From contig JBBAVI010000017.1 of NCBI GenBank assembly GCA_040397785.1, positions 6,990 to 70,989 of the forward strand: a DNA stretch of 64,000 nt, read 5' to 3'. Position numbers and translations under genes: made by a program. Positions 1 to 8,882 of this stretch are shown piece after piece; position 1 is the stretch's first letter; every line of letters starts with the position of its first letter. Origin of the DNA: M3007 sp040397785 (GTDB lineage Bacteria > Bacteroidota > Bacteroidia > Chitinophagales > Saprospiraceae). The notes below the pieces were generated by a model. It had not been told where the DNA came from and did no database searches. It saw only the letters and a list, made by a program, of their open reading frames with translations.

Positions 1-1
1 T

Positions 2-424
2 GCCTATGCGCAAGGGCTCGATTTCGCACTTTTGTACCCTGCTTACACCACCCTATTCAAACTGACGGCTACCGATACCAGCGGTTGCGCCGTGGAAGAC
101 GAGGTACTGATTTCGGTACAGCGCAAACGCAATGTGTATGTGCCTAATGTGTTGTCGCTGTTCGCCAGTTTACCTGAAAATCAGGCATTTACGGTGTATG
201 GTAGCGGCGGCATTCGGGAAGTTGTTTCCCTGCGGGTGTTTGATCGTTTTGGACGGTTGTGGTTCGAAAAATACAACTTCCCGATCAACCAGCCGAGCGA
301 GGGTTGGGATGGTACCTGGAATGGAAATACAGCTTTCCCTGGCGTGTACGTGTGGGAAACCCAAGTGCGCTTCAGTGACGGTCGCCTGGAAAAGGTTCGG
401 GGCGATGTTACCCTGCTGCGATAA
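2..424 (+). CDS. C-terminal end of a CHU-type (gliding-motility associated) T9SS type B sorting-domain protein, 5' truncated
   Basis: The reading frame is open from the window edge, so the real start lies upstream. About 140 residues are visible. A short Ig/PKD-like strand region containing a TATDTSGC motif leads into the C-terminal sorting domain. That domain begins at VYVPNVLS and carries the diagnostic VFDRFGRLWFE and GWDGTWNG blocks, with G-x-Y-V-W before a final DVTLLR. This domain is known from the family to route proteins through the type IX system to the cell surface. The long protein at 53391-60008 ends with the same block. The adhesin or structural role is inferred from the family only. 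Confidence 0.88.
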   Translation, partial: AYAQGLDFALLYPAYTTLFKLTATDTSGCAVEDEVLISVQRKRNVYVPNVLSLFASLPENQAFTVYGSGGIREVVSLRVFDRFGRLWFEKYNFPINQPSEGWDGTWNGNTAFPGVYVWETQVRFSDGRLEKVRGDVTLLR

Positions 425-430
425 ATTTTT

Positions 431-1723
431 CTAATTTTTATAACACTGATCTCCCTGCACAATGCCCAAAACGCGGCCTTTGAGCGGCTGGTTCAATAAG
501 GGCGAGTTTTTCGATTTGGAGCGCATGTTTTGTAATGTATAGGTCCAATCGGCCGTTGGATCAAAAAGGGTAAGTTCGGCGCGTGCCCCGACTTCAATGG
601 GGTGTATCGGAATGCCCAACAACTGGCGCGGCTGCACGCTGAGTTTTTGAACAAGAGCCGTCAAACTGAGTTGTTTGTACAAAAAGCGGCCATACAATGG
701 GAAAAGCGTTTCCAATCCGGTCATTCCGAACGCGGCATAAGGAAATTCCAGGTTTTTCATTTCTTCATCCCAGGGCAGGTGGTTGCTACACAGCACATCA
801 ATGGTGCCATCCAACAGTCCTTCCAACAAAGCGTTCTGGTCGTCGATGCTACGCAACGGAGGCATGACTTTCCATTGGGCATCAAACGCCTCGATGGGTT
901 GAAGGTGTTCCGGTGTATCGCCCAGGAGTACCTGATCGGTAAAACAAAGGTTTGCAATCGCCACCGAGGCGGTCACGTTTGCACCAGTTTTTTTTGCAGC
1001 CCGGATCAATTCTACGCCTTTCCGGGTAGAAACCAGATGGATATGCAGACGGCTTTCCGCGTATTCAAGCAGGCTGAGGTCGCGTTGAATCATCACGGTT
1101 TCCGACAAAGCGGGCACGCCTTTCAAACCCAACATGGTACTGATGAGGCCTTCATGCATTTGGCCGCCCCCGGCAATGGTTTTATGATGTGGTTCGTTCA
1201 AAATAAGTCCATGAAAGGCACTGGCGTATTGTAAAGCGCGGAGCAAGAGGCCCGCGTCCTGCACCGCATTTGCACCGTCCGAAAAAGCCACCGCACCTGC
1301 ATGGTGCATGTCTATCAATTCTGCCAGGTCTTTCCCTGTTGCGTCCACCGAAATTGCCCCGATCGGGAAAAACCGAACCGGATACGCTGCAGTATTGTTT
1401 TTTATGTAAAACACCTCCGATTTTGAATGCACGGCCGGTTGGGTGTTGGGAAAACAGGCAATCGCGGTGAATCCGCCTGCTGCTGCTGCCATGGCTGCCG
1501 AGTGCAAATCTTCCCGGTGCTCAAAACCCGGATCGGCAATATGGGTGCCCAGATCGAGCCACCCAGTTGAAACACACGCGTCTTGTGTATCCCACAATTC
1601 AGCATCCGGGGCTGTGATTCCAGTACCAATTTGTACGATTTCACCTGCCCGAATCAGGATGTCCAGCGGTGCAGAAATCGATTTTTCATCAACAATTTTT
1701 ACATTTTTAAGCAGGCGTTGCAT
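431..1723 (-). CDS. Dihydroorotase-like amidohydrolase with lost metal ligands
   Basis: This 430-residue protein has the overall order of class I dihydroorotase (PyrC): a GFEHREDLHS block, an AAAAGGFTAIACFPNTQP block, the Arg/Leu-rich middle and a C-terminal FGMTGLETLF block. Key positions are changed. The metal-binding DxHxH near residue 57 reads DLGTH, and the substrate Arg after it is Ala. The HIAH motif at 227-230 reads HIHL. The TPHHL motif near 252-258 reads SVAIANL. The catalytic DHAPH at 314-318 reads NHLPW. The family fold is certain, but dihydroorotase activity is doubtful. A similar depleted paralogue annotated as dihydroorotase is, from memory, common in Bacteroidota, so this may be a structural partner such as an aspartate transcarbamoylase subunit or a protein of unknown role. 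The ATG at 1723 is the natural start. Confidence 0.85.
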   Translation of the reverse strand: MQRLLKNVKIVDEKSISAPLDILIRAGEIVQIGTGITAPDAELWDTQDACVSTGWLDLGTHIADPGFEHREDLHSAAMAAAAGGFTAIACFPNTQPAVHSKSEVFYIKNNTAAYPVRFFPIGAISVDATGKDLAELIDMHHAGAVAFSDGANAVQDAGLLLRALQYASAFHGLILNEPHHKTIAGGGQMHEGLISTMLGLKGVPALSETVMIQRDLSLLEYAESRLHIHLVSTRKGVELIRAAKKTGANVTASVAIANLCFTDQVLLGDTPEHLQPIEAFDAQWKVMPPLRSIDDQNALLEGLLDGTIDVLCSNHLPWDEEMKNLEFPYAAFGMTGLETLFPLYGRFLYKQLSLTALVQKLSVQPRQLLGIPIHPIEVGARAELTLFDPTADWTYTLQNMRSKSKNSPLLNQPLKGRVLGIVQGDQCYKN

Positions 1724-1784
1724 GGTGCAGTATTTTTATGCTGGTGGATTTAGCAGGTTTTAGGGTTTGTTAAAAATGTAAAAA

Positions 1785-4169
1785 TCACTCGCGTTTGTAC
1801 CAATAATTATTGCGAACCACCCATTTGGGTTCATCGCGGTACAAATAATAGTCATCACTTTTAATCAGCACTTCATCCATGTAAAAGTTGCCTTTCACGG
1901 AACGCGGCTCTATGAAAATGCGCACCGTAGAGTTATCGCCCTTTACTTCAAACCCCAGATCGATGAGGCCCCAACCCTGTACAATGGAGCGCAAACTGAA
2001 ACGCAAACCTTCGTGCTGGAACCGCAGTTGTTTGCCATCGGTTTGGTCTTTTTCAAAAAACTTGGCCGTCGCGTTGATGTTCATGTCGCGGTCCGACTTC
2101 AACCACATGGATAAATTATAATGTCCCTTCGGCAAATGCGCGTCGAACACCATAATAGAATCCGAAAATGGCCCCATGTATGCGCCTTTCCCTTGAAAAA
2201 TCAGATCGGTTGTAGTAAGCGAGTCGTACGACTGATAGTAAAAATGGCTGTTAGGACGATTTGATGTCCAGGGCTTTTGTGCTGGATACAAAGTTTCTTT
2301 CAACATGCTGTTGTACACGATCCGCGCCAAATGCCGTTGGTAGGCCCGAATACTATCCAGTTCGATGGATAAAATACGCATTTCAGGGCTGTCATACACC
2401 AAGGTGGCTTTTTCGGTCAGATGTGCATAATGGTCTTTCGTTTTTTCCCATTCTTTGGGTTCAATCATGATGGCAACCGGGCGGTTATCTGGAAAATCAT
2501 CCAAGATGGCGGGCGCTTCGCAGGCTTCCAGGCTCAGTTGCACCGATTTACTCATCTGTTTCAAGGGCGTTCGACTCAGGTTTACAGCCAAATCGGGTAC
2601 GCCGGTATGATAAGCGGTATAGTACATTTTTTTGTACAGCCAGTAGTTGATGTCCAAAATAAGGTTTTCGGAACCGATATGGTAGTATGGAACGGGCATC
2701 AAAGCCTGAAACTTGCTAAAATCTACTTTATTGATCCAATGGTCGGGGCTGTTCACGGCAATACTGCGTTTTGCAAAATTGGGCGACAGCGTAAGGGGTT
2801 TCATTTGCTGGAACGTGTACGCTTCAAAGGCAAGCAGTGCTACGGGGCCCAGCGCAATCACCCATTTAAACCAAGGTGCACGCCCCTTGAAACCTTTAAA
2901 ACGGGTGCTCACGTTCCAAAACACATAAAAAGCGATCACATTGATCACATAATAATAGGCCCATACAAAACGCCCCAGTCCACGAAATTGCCGCAATGGC
3001 CCCATATATTCTACCATCCACTCCATACCTTTGATGTCGAACGGAAAGCCCAGTGCAAAAATGAGCAAGAGGGTAGCCGAAAAAAGGATACCATGCAGGA
3101 AGTTTTTGTTCACCCTGTGGTAGGCTGCTTCCGACCAGTTTTTGCCAAACATGCGGTAGCGGGCAAACAACAGAAAAACGGTAAAGGCCGATGCTACAAA
3201 CCCAATGTTCTGTTTGGCTTCAAAATCGAGCCCTTTGATTTTGAAAACATGTTTAGTAAACCATTGGTACACTTGCGATTGTTCATAGGGCATGAAAACG
3301 CCTTCGATACGGCCCACATACGCCAAAAAGCCTTGCGGATACCCCGGACGATCGGGGGTATAATTAGCCCAGTGAATCCAAATATTGAGCAAGGCAAACG
3401 GCACGATCACCATGATGATTAAATGGCTGATGCGTACCCTGAAATTGCGCAAGGTGGGGTCGAGTATCAATTGGTACACCATATATAACCCCAAAAAAAG
3501 TGCACTAATACCCAGGTAGTAAAAATGGATTTGCGCGGCGACCCATACCAGCAAGCCAATCAGCAAACTTTGGTATCGCCTGCTGTAACGGGCTTCATAA
3601 TTGGACAACAATAACAGCAACAACGGGATGACCCAGGTATGTGAAAGCCCGTAATGCCCATCAAAACGGTTGTATTGAGGCGATAAAAACACCATTCCGA
3701 TCGATACCAGGCCCGCATACCAAACGGGTACATGCAATTTTCGGAACAAAAGGAAAATAATGCCCGCCCCAAAGAGCATGGAAAACAACTGCAAAAAATT
3801 GATGATTGCAACGGTATTTCCACTGATATCCGAAATGTTATGGTTCCACCATTGCATGGTCATGGCAAAGATCGGCTGCATATCGGTAAACAGGATATGC
3901 TCGCCGTTGGGGTAATTCATGCCACGGTAATGCACATAGGCTGTATCGCGCCCAACATGCCAGGCGGTGGTCATGTTGTTTTTAAAACCGTCGACCGAAT
4001 CGCCTATCATAAAATTATTGGGATAGGCGAGCCATGTGCTGTTTTTCGGATAAAGCAGCACCATGGTACACACGAGCACCAACCAAAAGCCCCAAAAAGT
4101 ATGCGAACGCTTAGGCCGTGTCAAGTCCTGCAGGCTGTGTTCTATCTGTTGAAAAGGGTGCTTATTCAT
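1785..4169 (-). CDS. Multi-pass membrane protein, GT-C glycosyltransferase-like
   Basis: About 794 residues, with roughly ten to twelve hydrophobic segments in the first 470 and a soluble, probably periplasmic C-terminal third. A short loop after the first TM carries GDSVDG. An acidic motif in this loop is where GT-C enzymes place their catalytic Asp, so a lipid-linked sugar transferase is a reasonable inference. The C-terminal part contains strand-rich sequence like a carbohydrate-binding or jelly-roll domain. The frame is open to a TTG at 4199 touching the stop of the upstream GT2 gene, but the ATG at 4169 starts a more sensible cytoplasmic tail (MNKHPFQQIEH). It is cotranscribed with the GT2 gene, which could make the lipid-linked sugar it uses. 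No specific substrate can be read from the sequence. Confidence 0.75.
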   Translation of the reverse strand: MNKHPFQQIEHSLQDLTRPKRSHTFWGFWLVLVCTMVLLYPKNSTWLAYPNNFMIGDSVDGFKNNMTTAWHVGRDTAYVHYRGMNYPNGEHILFTDMQPIFAMTMQWWNHNISDISGNTVAIINFLQLFSMLFGAGIIFLLFRKLHVPVWYAGLVSIGMVFLSPQYNRFDGHYGLSHTWVIPLLLLLLSNYEARYSRRYQSLLIGLLVWVAAQIHFYYLGISALFLGLYMVYQLILDPTLRNFRVRISHLIIMVIVPFALLNIWIHWANYTPDRPGYPQGFLAYVGRIEGVFMPYEQSQVYQWFTKHVFKIKGLDFEAKQNIGFVASAFTVFLLFARYRMFGKNWSEAAYHRVNKNFLHGILFSATLLLIFALGFPFDIKGMEWMVEYMGPLRQFRGLGRFVWAYYYVINVIAFYVFWNVSTRFKGFKGRAPWFKWVIALGPVALLAFEAYTFQQMKPLTLSPNFAKRSIAVNSPDHWINKVDFSKFQALMPVPYYHIGSENLILDINYWLYKKMYYTAYHTGVPDLAVNLSRTPLKQMSKSVQLSLEACEAPAILDDFPDNRPVAIMIEPKEWEKTKDHYAHLTEKATLVYDSPEMRILSIELDSIRAYQRHLARIVYNSMLKETLYPAQKPWTSNRPNSHFYYQSYDSLTTTDLIFQGKGAYMGPFSDSIMVFDAHLPKGHYNLSMWLKSDRDMNINATAKFFEKDQTDGKQLRFQHEGLRFSLRSIVQGWGLIDLGFEVKGDNSTVRIFIEPRSVKGNFYMDEVLIKSDDYYLYRDEPKWVVRNNYWYKRE

Positions 4170-4199
4170 GTGTTCGGGTAGGTGATTGCGTATGCTCAA

Positions 4200-4910
4200 T
4201 TATTTAAATAACAAACGGATAAAGTTTTTCCCTTCTGCCGCCAGTACTTTCCAACCTACTTTGCTGAACACCACGCCTTCTCGGAGTTCAACCTGCACGG
4301 GGGTCACTTTTACTCGGTTTTTTGCCAACATCAAAAATTCGAGGTCGAACAAAAAACGATCGATGGTCGTTTCCAAAAACAGGGCCTTCCCGCTGTTGTC
4401 GAAGCCTTTCAGCCCGCATTGCGAATCGTCGATCGGTTGCCGCAATACATGGCGCAACATCCAGCGCAGCGAGCGCGACAATTGCCGTCGGAAGTAAGGC
4501 ACTTTTTCGTAATAACGCGTATCGCGGTTGCCCGCAGCAATACCACCTTGTAAAAGGGTGGTTTCCACAATTTTTCGCATACTTTCGAGGGTGTAGGGAA
4601 AATCGGTATCGGTTACCATATGAAAATCGGCATCCGAAGCCGCCACACCCTGGCGCAAAGCGTATCCTTTACCGCGGTTTTGGGTATAACTAATGACGGT
4701 CGATTCCGACACAAGGAATTTTAATTTTTCAAAATTAGCCTCGGTCGCATTATTCGGCGAACCATCGTTTACCACAATCAAGCCGGGCGCCGCAGTGAGG
4801 CCCTCCAGCATACTACTGAATTGTTTAAAACGCGTTGCAAGTGCTACTTCCCAGTCGGGGGGCGGATTGTAGCAGGGTACAATAATATTGACGCGGGAGC
4901 TGCTTTGCAA
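4200..4910 (-). CDS. GT2-family glycosyltransferase, dolichyl-phosphate-glucosyltransferase-like
   Basis: A 236-residue GT-A fold enzyme without transmembrane segments. It has the nucleotide-sugar strand VNIIVPCYNP at residues 7-16, VVNDGSP at 47-52, NRGKGYALRQG at 78-88 and the metal-binding DTD at 101-103. The QCGLKGF block near 162 is typical of polyprenyl-phosphate glycosyl transferases of the DPG/DPM group. The start is a TTG at 4910: an in-frame TGA lies closely upstream and no ATG is available before the first beta strand. Its stop adjoins the GT-C-like membrane gene, so the pair probably makes and then uses a lipid-linked sugar. The sugar is not identifiable. Confidence 0.85.
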   Translation of the reverse strand: MQSSSRVNIIVPCYNPPPDWEVALATRFKQFSSMLEGLTAAPGLIVVNDGSPNNATEANFEKLKFLVSESTVISYTQNRGKGYALRQGVAASDADFHMVTDTDFPYTLESMRKIVETTLLQGGIAAGNRDTRYYEKVPYFRRQLSRSLRWMLRHVLRQPIDDSQCGLKGFDNSGKALFLETTIDRFLFDLEFLMLAKNRVKVTPVQVELREGVVFSKVGWKVLAAEGKNFIRLLFK

Positions 4911-5302
4911 AATAATAAGATGGGTGGATCGTCAAAGAATGCGCAAAAATAGGAAAACTTCAAGAAGGTGTGCAGATAGAAATTGGGTTGGCCATTTTTG
5001 CCGAATTTTCCGGTCTGTAATGATAAGGCAGCCATTGGCGAAGCACTTTAAGTTTACTATTGCCAACCCCCAAAATCAAAAATTTGACTAATAAAACATT
5101 TTTAAACTTTAAAATATGCCCTTGGCGTTGCGCAAGTAAATTACGCTATGCTCAAACCATAATTTCAACCTTATAGCCCTATCCGTTCCCGTAGCCTATC
5201 TGATCCTGTTAAAAATGTTAAAAAAATTTGCCCCGTCAAATAATTCCCTGACATTACAATTTTGCCCGCAAAACGCGTCCAACATCTAGCTACCCTACAC
5301 CT
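4911..5302. other. Divergent intergenic region, 392 bp
   Basis: This separates the minus-strand glycosyltransferase operon from the plus-strand DUF1275 gene. It is AT-rich in its right half and holds no credible gene. A CAATTTTG element at 5257-5264, one base off the TAnnTTTG -7 box, lies 38 bases before the DUF1275 ATG and may be its promoter. No convincing hairpin or binding-site repeat was seen. Confidence 0.5.
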
Positions 5303-6001
5303 ATGTACTTTCAACCCAACATTAAAAAAACAAACCGACGCGCATTTCCGGTCAAAATGCTCTATGCGTTTGTGTATCCTTTTAGTTCGGGTATTGTGAT
5401 TTATGCAGGACTGATGACCTTCTCCGTGGTGGTTACCAATGTAACCGGATTGTTGCCGCAAATTGCCAAGGACCTTTATGAGGGGCAATTAAATACGGCA
5501 GGGTCCATTTTTTTGTGGTTGTTTGCCTTTTTTATGGGCGGTTTTTTTGCAGGTTGGTGTGTTGAGCGCGAAAAACTGCTCAAGTGGCGCTATCTACACC
5601 TCCTGCCCCTGCTTGCGGTTGCCTGCATGTTTGTTATAGTGGCCATTTCAGGCACCAATTCGGACACCCTGCACCCGGTCATCTTTCCCGCGTTGGTGCT
5701 CTTTTCCATTGGTATCCAAAATGCCATGGTGAGCCTGACGACCTCTTCCCTCATCAAAGCCAGCCAAATGACCGGAGTTATCAACGAACTCGGCGTCGAT
5801 ATTGCCGAAATATTTCATTCGGTGGGCGAGCAACGACGCATCATCCAACGTGAGGCCTTGCTCCGCGTAATCGTCATGGTCAGTTTTTTAATGGGTGCCA
5901 TGTTCAGTGTCGCCGTGTTCCCAAGTTTGCACACCGCCATTTTCTTTTTTCCCGCTGGCATCATCATCGCCGTTATGTTGCACGATATTTTGCGCTTTTA
6001 A
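5303..6001 (+). CDS. DUF1275 (YoaK-like) integral membrane protein
   Basis: 232 residues with about six hydrophobic helices. The family block is visible: TNVTGLLPQIAKDL after TM1, a G-rich FFMGGFFAG segment, and the later NAMVSLTTSSLIKASQMTG stretch near residues 140-158. DUF1275 proteins are small inner-membrane proteins of unknown transport or sensing role, and nothing here adds a substrate. The gene is monocistronic, with its own upstream region and a 195-base gap before DUF3467. Confidence 0.85.
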   Translation: MYFQPNIKKTNRRAFPVKMLYAFVYPFSSGIVIYAGLMTFSVVVTNVTGLLPQIAKDLYEGQLNTAGSIFLWLFAFFMGGFFAGWCVEREKLLKWRYLHLLPLLAVACMFVIVAISGTNSDTLHPVIFPALVLFSIGIQNAMVSLTTSSLIKASQMTGVINELGVDIAEIFHSVGEQRRIIQREALLRVIVMVSFLMGAMFSVAVFPSLHTAIFFFPAGIIIAVMLHDILRF

Positions 6002-6195
6002 CTGAAAAAGCCGGTTTTTATACAACTACGACTGCTATTCAAAACTCGTCGCCAATTTGTGCGCATGAATCCATAGTTTTGCAGCTTCCTTTTCCGCACA
6101 ATTGTCTCAACTAAAATTGAGCGCCGTTGTTGGGTGGAAAGGGTCTGACATGTACACAAAAATACTTTTTACGCCACCACTCAATTGATCCACCT

Positions 6196-6510
6196 ATGCA
6201 AGATAAAAACATCCAACAACCGGCAGTCAACATCGAAATTTCGGAAGAAACGGCAGAAGGCATCTACTCCAACCTGGCGATTATTTCGCATTCCAACGCG
6301 GAGTTTGTAGTCGATTTTATCCGTTTGATGCCCAATGTGCCCAAAGCAAAGGTGAAAGCCCGCATCATTATTACCCCGCAACATGCCAAGCGTTTGTTGT
6401 TTGCCTTGAAAGATAATGTGCAAAAATACGAGCAGCAATTTGGCAAAATTGACGAGCAAGAACAGCAGTTGCCGCCTATGAATTTCAATACGCCGCCCGC
6501 GCAAGCCTAA
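6196..6510 (+). CDS. DUF3467 family protein
   Basis: A 104-residue soluble protein. The DUF3467 pattern is clear: ISEETAEGIYSNLAIISHS near residue 16, then FVVDFIRLMPN and ARIIITPQHAKRLLFAL. The ATG at 6196 is preferred over an upstream TTG at 6127, because the family begins a few residues before the first conserved strand. Homologues are common in Bacteroidota and archaea, and no function is established to my knowledge. It is followed 51 bases later by a small membrane-protein gene in the same direction. Confidence 0.87.
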   Translation: MQDKNIQQPAVNIEISEETAEGIYSNLAIISHSNAEFVVDFIRLMPNVPKAKVKARIIITPQHAKRLLFALKDNVQKYEQQFGKIDEQEQQLPPMNFNTPPAQA

Positions 6511-6561
6511 ACGCGGCCATTTCCCCTTGATGGGCGCAAGGTTGCTACCGCCCGTATTGCT

Positions 6562-7032
6562 ATGGAAAAACGCTTTTCGTTGTTGCTCGCACTCGAACTA
6601 CTGTGGTGGGTTATCACAGCGGGCATTGTACTTATTGTACTTTATCCCATTCATAAAGCCATGAATGTATGGATATTTGAGCGATATAATATATTCTTTG
6701 TCGTGACATTGGTCACCATGACGCGCTATATTTTCCTGCTTAAACATACCTTGATTGCCAAAAGGCAGGTATTCAAAATTGTGATCATGCTTGCCATGTT
6801 TCCTTTGGTGTTTATGCTGGTTGATAACCTGCACAATTTCATGGTATCCATCGAAAACTACACCTGGGATCCTTTAACGGGCCATCTTCCGCCTGCGCAA
6901 AAAAAGTCGATCGAGTCCTATTTGTGGGTAGAAATGCTTTTTTTCGGCGCTGGCAGCATTTTTACAGCGCCCGTGCTGGCTGTCCGACTCTTTATGTCGG
7001 TGTGGCGCACCCGCAATTATGGCACGGTTTAA
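6562..7032 (+). CDS. Small four-helix membrane protein of unknown function
   Basis: 156 residues. Hydrophobic stretches near residues 8-28, 41-58, 72-90 and 125-145 suggest four membrane helices with a short polar loop (WDPLTGHLPPAQKK) before the last. I do not recognise a family. It sits between DUF3467 and the amidohydrolase with short gaps, so it may be cotranscribed with one or both. Confidence 0.7.
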   Translation: MEKRFSLLLALELLWWVITAGIVLIVLYPIHKAMNVWIFERYNIFFVVTLVTMTRYIFLLKHTLIAKRQVFKIVIMLAMFPLVFMLVDNLHNFMVSIENYTWDPLTGHLPPAQKKSIESYLWVEMLFFGAGSIFTAPVLAVRLFMSVWRTRNYGTV

Positions 7033-7050
7033 TAAAAAAAGAACGTGCAT

Positions 7051-8787
7051 ATGCTTAAAATACTGCTCCCTGCCAGTCTGATCTTCTTGTTATTGTGCAA
7101 TGCCTGTACACAAACGGCAGCGCCCAAGGCCACACTCATCCTGTATAACGGCGTGTTTTTCACCGCCGATTCGAGCCAACAAACCCACCATGCCATCGCC
7201 ATCGTACAGGATCGCATTCTTGCGCTTGGCTCTGATGCCGAAATCCAAAAATTGGCCAGCTCAAGCACAGAACAGATCGATTTAAACGGCGCTTTTGTCA
7301 TGCCCGGTCTCATTGAAGGCCATGGACATTTTTCCAGCCTGGGCCGCAGTTTGCAGAACATCAATCTTTTACACACCGAAAGTTGGGCTGCTGTGGTAGC
7401 GCAAGTAGCTGAAAAAGCAAAAAATACCCCCACGGAAACTTGGATAGAAGGTCGTGGCTGGCATCAGGAAAAATGGATCGAATCGCCCGGATTGACGGTG
7501 CAGGGTTACCCTTTCCACGATGCCTTAAGTGCGGTTTCTACCGAACATCCGGTCATTTTATACCACGCAAGTGGACATGCCCTAATCGCAAATGCAAAAG
7601 CCTTGGACTTAGCGGGCATCAGCAGCGAAACGCCCGATCCGCTGGGTGGCCACCTTGTACGCGATGCGTCGGGCCGCCTTACGGGTGTACTGGAGGAAAA
7701 TGCGATGGATTTGATCGAACAGCCATACACGGCATGGAAAAACAAACGCCCGGAAGCCGAAAAAATAGCCGCCTTCGAAAAAACCATCGAATTGGCTACC
7801 CAACATTGCCTGCAACAGGGCATTACCTCTTTTCAGGATGCAGGCAGCGATTTTTGGGAACTCGCACAATACAAACGCCTTGCCGAAAACGGTAAATTGG
7901 GTGTTCGGCTCTGGGCCATGATCATGCAGCCGCGTTCCAATGATTTTGATAAACTCCGCAATTTCCCACAAATCGGTATCGGGCAAGGCTTTTTCACCGC
8001 CCGCGCTATAAAAGCATATTTTGACGGCGCACTGGGTTCTTACGGCGCTTGGCTCTTAGCGCCGTATACCGACAAACCGGATACTTACGGCCAAAATACA
8101 ACCCCGGTCGACACCATCCGCGCCCTCGCCGAACAATGTCGCCAGCAGCAGTTGCAGTTTTGTGTGCATGCCATTGGCGACCGTGCCAACCGGGAAGTAT
8201 TGGATGTATTTGATGCCTTCTTACCCCAAACTCCGGCTGGAAAAGCCCCTTATGGCGCCACACGCGGCGCGTTACGCTGGCGGGTAGAACATGCGCAACA
8301 TATTGATTTGCAAGATATTCCACGGTTTGGGCAACTCGGCGTTATTGCTTCCATGCAAGCGATTCATTGTACCAGTGATGCGCCTTTTGTGGTGAAACGA
8401 CTTGGACTGGAGCGGGCGCGATCGGGCGCATACGCGTGGAGGCGCCTGCTCGATGCGGGCGCACGCATGGCCAATGGCACCGATACACCGGTAGAAGAAA
8501 TTGACCCATTTGCCTGTCTATATGCTAGCGTAAGCCGTAAAAGGGTGGATAGTGGACTGGAGTTTTTCCCAGAACAGGCCATGCAACGCGCAGAAGCCTT
8601 GCGCTCGTACACTACCTGGAACGCCTTTGCGGCATTTGAAGAACAGGAAAAAGGCGCGTTGGCCCCAGGTAAATTGGCCGATCTGGTGGTGCTCTCAAAC
8701 AACCTCCTGACCTGCCCGCCAACAGAAATAAGGTCAACTAAAGTGCTCAAAACCATTATTGCCGGGAAAGTAGTGTTTATGCAATAG
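7051..8787 (+). CDS. YtcJ-like amidohydrolase (Amidohydro_3), probably envelope-anchored
   Basis: About 578 residues. The N-terminus is a hydrophobic signal ending in CNAC, so export as a lipoprotein is likely, although the lipobox is not ideal. The catalytic barrel follows: the metal-binding GHGHFSSLG near residue 95, CVHAIGDRANREVLDVF, RVEHAQH, and a late NGTDTPVEEIDPF containing the catalytic Asp. The C-terminal KLADLVVLSNN strand closes the composite beta-sandwich. The family hydrolyses amide or related bonds and the substrate cannot be predicted. The ATG at 7051 is chosen over a GTG two codons earlier. Confidence 0.87.
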   Translation: MLKILLPASLIFLLLCNACTQTAAPKATLILYNGVFFTADSSQQTHHAIAIVQDRILALGSDAEIQKLASSSTEQIDLNGAFVMPGLIEGHGHFSSLGRSLQNINLLHTESWAAVVAQVAEKAKNTPTETWIEGRGWHQEKWIESPGLTVQGYPFHDALSAVSTEHPVILYHASGHALIANAKALDLAGISSETPDPLGGHLVRDASGRLTGVLEENAMDLIEQPYTAWKNKRPEAEKIAAFEKTIELATQHCLQQGITSFQDAGSDFWELAQYKRLAENGKLGVRLWAMIMQPRSNDFDKLRNFPQIGIGQGFFTARAIKAYFDGALGSYGAWLLAPYTDKPDTYGQNTTPVDTIRALAEQCRQQQLQFCVHAIGDRANREVLDVFDAFLPQTPAGKAPYGATRGALRWRVEHAQHIDLQDIPRFGQLGVIASMQAIHCTSDAPFVVKRLGLERARSGAYAWRRLLDAGARMANGTDTPVEEIDPFACLYASVSRKRVDSGLEFFPEQAMQRAEALRSYTTWNAFAAFEEQEKGALAPGKLADLVVLSNNLLTCPPTEIRSTKVLKTIIAGKVVFMQ

Positions 8788-8882
8788 ATTTTATACCAAA
8801 ACGTTGCACTTGTTTAAAAGGAAAATCTACCTTAGCTGGCAATTATTCAACTTTTATATTTTTCACAAAACAATTTTGAAAG

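Noticed and set aside
2421..3422. Plus-strand open frame of 333 codons inside the GT-C-like gene
   Set aside because: Antisense to a protein with clear membrane topology; no motif or promoter.
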